Origin: Ancylobacter novellus
Lineage (GTDB): Bacteria > Pseudomonadota > Alphaproteobacteria > Rhizobiales > Methylopilaceae
Assembly (NCBI GenBank): GCA_003241695.1
Contig: QFPN01000002.1
Coordinates: forward strand, 522,563-586,562
Direction: 5' to 3'
DNA length: 64,000 nt
In this document: in pieces, positions 58,053 to 64,000 of the stretch
How positions within the stretch are numbered: the first letter of the stretch is position 1
How the letters are laid out: the number at the start of each line of letters is the position of its first letter
Translations under genes and position numbers: made by a program
The notes under the pieces: generated by a model
The model's input: only the letters and a program-made list of their open reading frames with translations
Told to the model about the DNA's origin: nothing
Databases searched by the model: none

Positions 58053-59774
58053 ATGACCCAGACGACGACAGGCCCCGAGGCCGAGATCGCCCGTCGCATC
58101 GAGCAGGGGCGTGGTCTCGAGCTCGCCGATCTCGTCATCAAGGGCGCGCGCGTCCTCGACGTCGTCACCGCGACGCTGTTCGACAGCGACGTCGCGATCT
58201 GCGGCGACACGATCGTGGGCACCTTCGGAACCTATGACGGCGTCGAGACCATCGACGGACGGGGTCTCGTGGTCGTTCCGGGCTTCATCGACGCCCATCT
58301 CCACATCGAGTCGTCGCTGCTCAGCCCGCTGGAGTTCGAGCGCTGCGTGCTGCCGCACGGCGTCACGACCGCGATCTGGGACCCGCACGAGATCGGGAAC
58401 GTGCTTGGGACGCAGGGGATCGATTACGCGCTTGCGGCGGCGGAAGCCGCGGCGATGGACATCCGCGTGAACCTGTCGTCCTGCGTGCCGGCCTCTCCGC
58501 TTGAAACCTCGGGCGCGCGTCTCGAGGTCGATGACCTCACGCCCTATCGGGGCCATCGGAAGGTCATAGGCCTCGCGGAGTTCATGAATTTTCCGGGGGT
58601 TCTCGCGCGCGAGCCGTCCTGCATGGCGAAGCTCGCCGCCTTCCGGGACGGGCATATCGACGGCCACGCGCCGCTCGTGCGCGGCAAGGACCTCAACGGC
58701 TATCTAGCGGCCGGCATCCGCACGGACCACGAGGCCAACAATTACGACGAAGCTTTGGAAAAACTGCGCAAGGGCATGAGCGTGCTGATCCGCGAAAGCT
58801 CGATCGCCAAGGATCTACATGCGCTCTGGCCGCTGATCACGCCCGAGACCTCGGCCTTCATCGGCTTCTGCACCGACGACCGCAATCCGGTCGAGATCGA
58901 CGAGGAAGGCCATATCGACCACATGATCCGCTGGACGATCGCGCAAGGCGTCGATCCGGCGCATGTCTACCGGGTCGCGAGCTGGTCGGCCGCAAACGCG
59001 TTCGGACTGCGCGACCGGGGCCTCGTGGCGCCGGGCAAGCGCGCCGATCTCGCGCTGCTCTCGGATTACGAAGGCTGCCGGGTCGAGAAGGTGATCGTCG
59101 GCGGAAAGCTCGTGACGCCCGAGATGCTTTCCGCGCGAGCCGACGTGCGGCCCGTGGGGCTCGACAGCATGAAGGCCGAACCGGTCCAGGCCGGAGATCT
59201 TGCGCTGACCGGGCGGGGAGGCCGCCGCGCCGTGATCGGCGTCGTGCCCGGCAAGATCGTCACCGAACGGCTTGAGCTCGATCTCGCCGAATCGGGCGGC
59301 TTCGTCGCGTCCGACACCGGCCAGGACGCGCTCGCCGTCGCCGTGATCGCTCGCCACGGCGTGAACCGGAACATCGGCCGCGGCTTCGTGAAGGGATTTG
59401 GCCTGCAGGAGGGCGCGATCGCGTCGTCGGTCGGCCACGACAGCCACAACATCTGCGTCGTCGGCGTCGATCCGCGCGACATGGCGGCCGCCGTCAATCG
59501 GGTGATCGACCTCGGCGGCGGCTTCGTGGTCGCGGCCGGCGGCGAGGCCCTCGCCGAACTCGCGCTGCCGCTCGCCGGTCTGATGAGCCTCGAGCCGCAC
59601 GAGGCGGTGCGCGACCGGCTGCTCGAGCTGCGAGCGGCGGCGAGGTCGCTCGGCTGCGACCTTCCGGAGCCGTTCCTGCAGGTCGCGTTCCTGCCGCTCG
59701 CCGTCATCCCGCATCTCAAGATCACGGACTTCGGCATGGTCGACGTCGACCGGTTCGAGCTCGAGCCGGTCTGA
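58053..59774 (+). CDS. ade: adenine deaminase
   Basis: A 573-residue amidohydrolase of the Ade family that converts adenine to hypoxanthine and ammonia. Metal-site motifs are PGFIDAHLHIESSLLSP (H-x-H), TTAIWDPHEIGNVLG, GLAEFMNFPGV, DGHAPLV and GIRTDHEANNYDEA; the C-terminal family block includes SVGHDSHNICVVG and GGEALAELALPLAGLMS. GGAGAGGCGA precedes the ATG. It adds purine salvage or nitrogen release to the region's nitrogen-scavenging theme. Confidence 0.96.
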   Translation: MTQTTTGPEAEIARRIEQGRGLELADLVIKGARVLDVVTATLFDSDVAICGDTIVGTFGTYDGVETIDGRGLVVVPGFIDAHLHIESSLLSPLEFERCVLPHGVTTAIWDPHEIGNVLGTQGIDYALAAAEAAAMDIRVNLSSCVPASPLETSGARLEVDDLTPYRGHRKVIGLAEFMNFPGVLAREPSCMAKLAAFRDGHIDGHAPLVRGKDLNGYLAAGIRTDHEANNYDEALEKLRKGMSVLIRESSIAKDLHALWPLITPETSAFIGFCTDDRNPVEIDEEGHIDHMIRWTIAQGVDPAHVYRVASWSAANAFGLRDRGLVAPGKRADLALLSDYEGCRVEKVIVGGKLVTPEMLSARADVRPVGLDSMKAEPVQAGDLALTGRGGRRAVIGVVPGKIVTERLELDLAESGGFVASDTGQDALAVAVIARHGVNRNIGRGFVKGFGLQEGAIASSVGHDSHNICVVGVDPRDMAAAVNRVIDLGGGFVVAAGGEALAELALPLAGLMSLEPHEAVRDRLLELRAAARSLGCDLPEPFLQVAFLPLAVIPHLKITDFGMVDVDRFELEPV

Positions 59775-59818
59775 AGCCGCGTTCAGGTATCGTTCAGCGC
59801 CCGCTTGCCCAAAAGGCC

Positions 59819-61294
59819 ATGGGCCATGCTATTGGGAGCGAGCCGGGCCGGGACGTGGACGACGAAAGCCGCGGCTATGGTTCGACAGGTCGGTTTATGG
59901 GCGCAGGCGAGCTGAAACGGATCGTGGCCGAGATCGGCCCGCGCCGCGTCTTCGTCCTCTCCGACCGCTACCCTCCCGACACGGCGGGCGGAGCGGAGCT
60001 GAGCCTTCATCTCCTAATGCGCGAGGCGCCGCTGCGCGATCAGGCAATGGTCGTCACGTTCGAGAAGACGCTCGCCAGTCCGGCCCACCGCCGGCTCGAC
60101 GGCGTCGACATCGTCGCGCTGCCGGCGAACGCCGCATGGCCGCTCCACCGCCTGTCGCAGGATCAGGTCGAGCGGTTGAAACGTCTGCCTTACGGCTTGA
60201 AGTGGCCGGCTTTCATCGGGGAGGCCATGGCCCTCGCCGCGCGCCGTCCCGCGGTCCATGCGCCCGCCATCGCGCTGCAGCTCGCCGGGCCGCCGCCGGG
60301 CGGTGTCCGCATGGCGCATGCGACGGTGCCGGAAGGGCGAACGCAGTCGGACATCCGGACGCTGCTCGATCTGGTCCGCCCGAAAGTGGTCCATGCCGAC
60401 AACGCCCGCTCCATCATGATGGCGGCGGACGCGCTCGAAGGGAGGCGGGAGCCGTTCGTCGCGCTGGTGCGGGACCATCGCTTCACCAGCCTGCGCTTCG
60501 ACCAGACGCTGGCGCCGCTGGAGCCTTCCCTTCTCAGCCTGCGCGAACGGCTCGCCGCGGTCTGCGCCCGGACGGCGCTTGCGTTCCGGCAGACATGCCT
60601 CAAGCGCGCGTCTTCGGTCGTCGCGACCAGCGCGCATCTCGCGGAAACGCTGTCGGAGGTCGTCGCGCCGTCTCTGCTGAAGCGGCTCCCGCTCGAGCCC
60701 GTGGAGCTTCCTCCCCGCGAAGAAAAGCCCGAGACGGGCGCGTTCTCGATCCTGCTCGTCGGCTCGCTTTCGAACAACAAGGGGCAGGCGCACCTCATCG
60801 AGGCCTGGCCCGAGATCCTGCGCCGCATCCCCAACGCCCGGATCGACGTGGCGGGGCAGGGCCGCGCCCGCGCCGAGATCGAGGCGCTGATCGCGCGGCA
60901 CGGCGCTGCGAGCCGCATCACGCTGCACGGCCATGTCGACGCATCGTCGCTCGCGGTGCTCTATCGCCGTTGCGACGTGGTCGCGTTGCCGACGCTTTGG
61001 TCCGAGCCGTTCGGGCGCGTGCCGCTCGAGGCCGGCGCGGCTTTCCGCCCGGTGGTGGCTTACGCCGTGGGGGGGCTCGCCGAGACGATCGTCGACGGCG
61101 TCACCGGCCGGATGATTCCCTGGCGCGACCGGGCCGGTTTCGTCGAGGCGCTAGCGGATCTCGCGGAAGATCCCGCGACGCGCAGACGGATGGGCGAGGC
61201 GGGTCACGCCCGCGTCGTCGAGACCTATTCGCCGACCCGGCTCGCCGCGATGCTCGCCTCGGTCTGGGATCAGGCGGCGGCTGGTAAGCGTTGA
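59819..61294 (+). CDS. GT4-type glycosyltransferase
   Basis: A 491-residue glycosyltransferase of the GT-B fold. The N-terminal domain begins RVFVLSDRYPPDTAGGAELSLHLLMREA. The C-terminal nucleotide-sugar domain has LLVGSLSNNKGQAHLIEAWPEI, RITLHGHVDASSLAVLYRRCDVVALPTLWSEPFGRVPLEAGA (the E-x7-E motif) and a final VVETYSP. Start uncertain: ATG 59819 has a weak AAAGG, and ATG 59897 (MGAGELKRIV) would remove a 26-residue disordered extension. It heads a surface-glycan gene run. Confidence 0.9.
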   Translation: MGHAIGSEPGRDVDDESRGYGSTGRFMGAGELKRIVAEIGPRRVFVLSDRYPPDTAGGAELSLHLLMREAPLRDQAMVVTFEKTLASPAHRRLDGVDIVALPANAAWPLHRLSQDQVERLKRLPYGLKWPAFIGEAMALAARRPAVHAPAIALQLAGPPPGGVRMAHATVPEGRTQSDIRTLLDLVRPKVVHADNARSIMMAADALEGRREPFVALVRDHRFTSLRFDQTLAPLEPSLLSLRERLAAVCARTALAFRQTCLKRASSVVATSAHLAETLSEVVAPSLLKRLPLEPVELPPREEKPETGAFSILLVGSLSNNKGQAHLIEAWPEILRRIPNARIDVAGQGRARAEIEALIARHGAASRITLHGHVDASSLAVLYRRCDVVALPTLWSEPFGRVPLEAGAAFRPVVAYAVGGLAETIVDGVTGRMIPWRDRAGFVEALADLAEDPATRRRMGEAGHARVVETYSPTRLAAMLASVWDQAAAGKR

Positions 61295-61296
61295 CG

Positions 61297-62406
61297 ATGG
61301 CGGTCGACGCCGACCTCGCCGTCGTCTCCTCGCCGCTGCAATACATGAACGCCGTGGAATGGCGCGCGAGCCGCGCCGGAACGGCGTGCGATCTCGTGCT
61401 CATCGGCGACCGGCACGGCGCGGGAGGCATGATCGACCTGCTGATGCGGCGGCGCGCGCCGTGGCGGCGGGTCATCCGGCATGGGCGCCGGCCCCGTCCG
61501 CCGCGAGCCGTTCCCCGGTTCCTGCGCGACCTGCTCGACGCCGCCCATCGCGTGAGCCTCGAACGGCTCGCCGCAGTCCTGGCCGGGGCGCCTCGGGGGG
61601 CGGTCGCCTTCGGCGACTACCGCAACGTCTCCCAGCGCCTGATCGTCGATCGCATCGGCGCGCAGGAGACCGTGCTGCTCGACGACGGATCGGTCACGCC
61701 GCAGGCCGCGGCCTTCCGCGCCGATCCGGCGAACGCCCCGGAACCTCGCCAGTTCGATCTCGCCTGGTTCCGCACCGCCGCCGCTCGCCGCCTCTTCGGC
61801 GACCCTCTCCTGCCCGAGCCGGAGCGCCTGACCTTCTTTACGATCTACGGGCCGCTGCTCGAAGGCCGGCTCCGCGCGTCCGACCGGCTGGCGCAGAACG
61901 ACTATTCGTCCTGGCGCGCCGCTGCGGGGGACGCTCCGAGAGGCGCCTCCGCCTGGCTGATCGGCGCCGATCACGCCGAAGCCGGCATCTGCGCCCATGC
62001 CGACTATCGCGCTCTCGCGCTCGGCGCCGCCCAACGGCTGCGCGAGGAGGGGAGGCGTCCCGTCATCTATCGGCCTCATCGCGGCGAGGACGTCCGGAAA
62101 GCCGCCGAGATCGCCGAGGCGGGCAGGATGACGCTCGGCGTCTCGACGGCGCCGGCCGAACTCGATTATCTCGACGCCGCCGAACGGCCGGCGACCGTGG
62201 CGGTCGTCGCCTCCTCGGTCGCCGACACGCTCGCCGTGCTCGATCCGGAACTCGACCTTGCGCGGATCGCGCCCCCGCCCGCTTACCTGAGAAAGCGCGC
62301 CGACCACATCCGCGCGGTGATCGCAGCCCATGACGCCTTCAATCAGAGCCTTCGCGTGATCCATCTCGACCGACCGTCCTCCTTCGCGATCGGGGGCGCG
62401 CCTTGA
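61297..62406 (+). CDS. putative GT52/polysialyltransferase-like glycosyltransferase
   Basis: A 369-residue protein opening with LAVVSSPLQYMNAVEW, the form of the first strand in sialyltransferase-like GT52 and bacterial polysialyltransferase proteins. A mid region has LLDDGSVTPQ, and IYRPHRGED lies where donor-binding H-P motifs occur. Family assignment is tentative because only these segments are recognisable. The ATG comes two bases after the GT4 stop, and the neighbouring neuB-like gene supports a sialic-acid-type donor. Confidence 0.6.
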   Translation: MAVDADLAVVSSPLQYMNAVEWRASRAGTACDLVLIGDRHGAGGMIDLLMRRRAPWRRVIRHGRRPRPPRAVPRFLRDLLDAAHRVSLERLAAVLAGAPRGAVAFGDYRNVSQRLIVDRIGAQETVLLDDGSVTPQAAAFRADPANAPEPRQFDLAWFRTAAARRLFGDPLLPEPERLTFFTIYGPLLEGRLRASDRLAQNDYSSWRAAAGDAPRGASAWLIGADHAEAGICAHADYRALALGAAQRLREEGRRPVIYRPHRGEDVRKAAEIAEAGRMTLGVSTAPAELDYLDAAERPATVAVVASSVADTLAVLDPELDLARIAPPPAYLRKRADHIRAVIAAHDAFNQSLRVIHLDRPSSFAIGGAP

Positions 62407-63722
62407 GCGGCCAGGAGGAGGATGCGGCCCCTCCGGGGGAGGGCCGCTTCGCGGGGCGGCGCGTGCTTGCGCTCGGCACCTTCGATTCCTTCATCCGCAC
62501 CGCCGGCGTCATCGCGCGCCTGTTCGAGGCGGAAGGCGCGAGCGTCCGTTACGCGGCGCTTTCGGCTTCGGCGAAGGGCGAGCAGCTTTCGGCGCGGCAG
62601 CTCCGGGCCGGCGGCGTCAGCGAGAACGTGCCGGTTCTCTCCGCGCAGGCGCTGGTCGCATCGCTGCTGTTCCGGGACGCGCATGTGGTGGTGGCGGTGA
62701 TCGACGGCGGCCGTGCGCGCGAGCTGTTCCTGGCCTGCGCCGCCGCGGATCTGTCGCGCGAAAGCGCTCGCCCGCTGGTGATCGTGGCGTCGCCCGGCGT
62801 CGCGCTGTCGGAGCATCTGCAGGGCTTCATGAGCCGCGCCCCGGCCGATCTGCTGTGCTTCAACACCGAGAGCGAGCGCGTCTCCTTCGTTGCGGCGGCC
62901 GCCGAAATCGGCGTCGACTCGACCAACGCTATCGTCACGGGGCTGCTGGGACTGGACCGCAGGCCGCGCAAGCGCAGGGACGCGACCGCGCCGCTTGTCG
63001 TGTTCTTCGAGCAGCCGGTGATCCCGGCCCGGCGGATGCAGCGCATGCATCTGCTCGCCGGTCTGATCGATCTCTCGCGCCGTCATCCGGAAGCGGAAGT
63101 GCTGGTCAAGCTCCGCCACGCCCGCGACGAGACCGCGCATCACCAGACCCGTTTCCACCTCGACGACCTCGCGGTCGAGCTCTACGCGGCCGGCGGGCGC
63201 CCGGCCAATCTGAGCTTTACCCACGACCCCGCGCCGAAGCTGCTCGATCGCGCCTCGCTCGCGGTCACGGTGTCGTCGACCGTCGCGGTGGAAGCGATGT
63301 CACGCGGCGTACCGACGCGGATCGTGTCCGATTTCGGAATCTCCGAAGCGCTCGGCACCTCCTATTTCGTGGGTTCGGGTTGTTTCGCCAGCATGGCGGA
63401 GCTGTCTCCCGATCTCCCGGACGTCGCCCGTCCGGACTGGGTGATCGAACGCTCAGGAGCGGCCGCGGATCCCGAGCCGATGCTCAACCAATGCGCGATC
63501 CTGCTGAAGTCGCAGGACGAACTCGGCTCGGCCCTGCCGCTGAGGCCGCTCATCCCGGCCTATGGCTCCGCAGGGTGGCTCGGCTATGCGCTCGGCCTCG
63601 GCGGACCGGTCGCGGTCCATGCGCCGCACCTGCTCGATCGGCCGCGGCGCGGGCTCGGTTTCGTGGGCGCCGTCGCGGCCCGGCTCAGGACCGTTCGCGG
63701 CCGAGAGCCCCAGAAACCGTGA
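62403..63722 (+). CDS. DUF6716-like putative glycosyltransferase
   Basis: A 439-residue soluble protein that appears to be GT-B-like. It has RRVLALGTFDSFIRTAGVIARLF at the start, VVAVIDGGRARELFLAC, LVIVASPGVALSEHLQGFMSRAPADLLCFNT, VKLRHARDETAHHQ and LLDRASLAVTVSSTVAVEAMSRGVPTRIVSDFG (donor-site-like loop). It matches the DUF6716 group often found beside sialic-acid synthase genes. The TTG start at 62403 overlaps the previous stop (TTGA). The final 40 residues are basic. Confidence 0.68.
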   Translation: MSGQEEDAAPPGEGRFAGRRVLALGTFDSFIRTAGVIARLFEAEGASVRYAALSASAKGEQLSARQLRAGGVSENVPVLSAQALVASLLFRDAHVVVAVIDGGRARELFLACAAADLSRESARPLVIVASPGVALSEHLQGFMSRAPADLLCFNTESERVSFVAAAAEIGVDSTNAIVTGLLGLDRRPRKRRDATAPLVVFFEQPVIPARRMQRMHLLAGLIDLSRRHPEAEVLVKLRHARDETAHHQTRFHLDDLAVELYAAGGRPANLSFTHDPAPKLLDRASLAVTVSSTVAVEAMSRGVPTRIVSDFGISEALGTSYFVGSGCFASMAELSPDLPDVARPDWVIERSGAAADPEPMLNQCAILLKSQDELGSALPLRPLIPAYGSAGWLGYALGLGGPVAVHAPHLLDRPRRGLGFVGAVAARLRTVRGREPQKP

Positions 63723-63891
63723 GGGGTCGCCCTTAGTGCATTCCACTCGCGGATACTTTAGTTTACACCGCTGGCGCAGGGGCGGCGCGCGGCCTGGGGC
63801 ATTCGTCATGGTCGCTTGATCCGCCGCCCATATGCTTCCGCAGCGTCTTGCAGAGGCGCGGCCGTATCGAAAACAGGCTCGGAGACTTCTT

Positions 63892-64000
63892 ATGGTCAAG
63901 GTGATTGCGGAAATTGGCTGCAACCACATGGGGAAGATGGAGATTGCGAAGGAGCTGATCTCGGTCGCGGCGCATGTGTGCAAGGCGGACTACGCGAAGT
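63892..64000 (+). CDS. neuB: N-acetylneuraminate synthase-like protein, 5' end only
   Basis: The first 36 codons read MVKVIAEIGCNHMGKMEIAKELI and then ADYAK, matching the start of NeuB-family enzymes, which condense an N-acetyl-mannosamine-type sugar with phosphoenolpyruvate to make sialic or related nonulosonic acids. GGAGA lies seven bases before the ATG. The gene runs off the window, so the exact product (sialic, legionaminic or pseudaminic type) is open. It follows the DUF6716 gene after about 170 bp. Confidence 0.85.
   Translation, partial: MVKVIAEIGCNHMGKMEIAKELISVAAHVCKADYAK

Noticed and set aside
1..64000. CRISPR array, prophage or insertion sequence
   Set aside because: I saw no regularly spaced direct repeats of 25-40 bp, no transposase or integrase motif and no phage structural gene. 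The only repeats are REP-type palindromes and short operators.

Overview
The window is high-GC alphaproteobacterial chromosome, most likely Hyphomicrobiales and plausibly a facultative methylotroph. The evidence is the base composition, the compact operons with many 4-base ATGA overlaps, and the close match of many genes to that order. It reads as a nitrogen- and C1-scavenging region followed by metal resistance and then ordinary housekeeping genes. Nothing in it looks like a phage, an insertion sequence or a CRISPR array.

From 1 to 4.8 kb (minus strand) lie a partial CoA-transferase, allantoin-pathway genes (allA, allantoicase), a double-domain nitrilase-type hydrolase and a TorF-like porin. 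From 4.97 to 15.2 kb (minus strand) is a dimethylformamide (DMF) utilisation block. In transcription order it holds a complete urea/amide-type ABC importer (urtABCDE-like), both subunits of N,N-dimethylformamidase (dmfA1, dmfA2), a Rieske-oxygenase-like protein that has lost its metal ligands, a Sel1-repeat protein and a small unknown. Divergently, 15.7 to 22.5 kb (plus strand) carries a NarL-type response regulator, a soluble hybrid histidine kinase, a signal-less periplasmic-binding-protein homologue, and a CbbQ/CbbO (NorQ/NorD) AAA+/VWA pair. The inferred logic is uptake of small amides, hydrolysis to dimethylamine plus formate by an iron amidase, soluble sensing of the amide, and AAA+-driven maturation or remodelling. 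Three promoters in this block share CTA-containing direct repeats 13 bp apart.

oxyR/katG (22.5-25.8 kb) separates that block from an amide/urea operon on the minus strand (25.9-34.2 kb): amiC, amiR, a leader with an intrinsic terminator, amiE, then ureE, ureF, fused ureAB, ureC, ureG, ureD. AmiC/AmiR would control amiE by transcription antitermination, and ammonia release from urea is downstream in the same direction.

From 34.3 to 44.3 kb is heavy-metal efflux: a czcCBA-type RND system with two extra small secreted proteins, a ZntR/CadR-like MerR regulator and a zinc/cadmium P1B-ATPase behind a textbook MerR promoter. Then come hchA, a LuxR solo, a relict of a second P1B-ATPase, a VOC protein, tRNA-Gln, an MBL hydrolase, DUF1499, an M48 protease, a DUF898 membrane protein, a class III aminotransferase, an extensin-family protein, an XRE-cupin regulator, an orphan MetN-like ATPase, a class I aminotransferase and adenine deaminase. 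The right edge (59.8 kb onward) enters a surface-glycan locus: a GT4 glycosyltransferase, a GT52/polysialyltransferase-like protein, a DUF6716-like protein and the start of a neuB-type sialic acid synthase.
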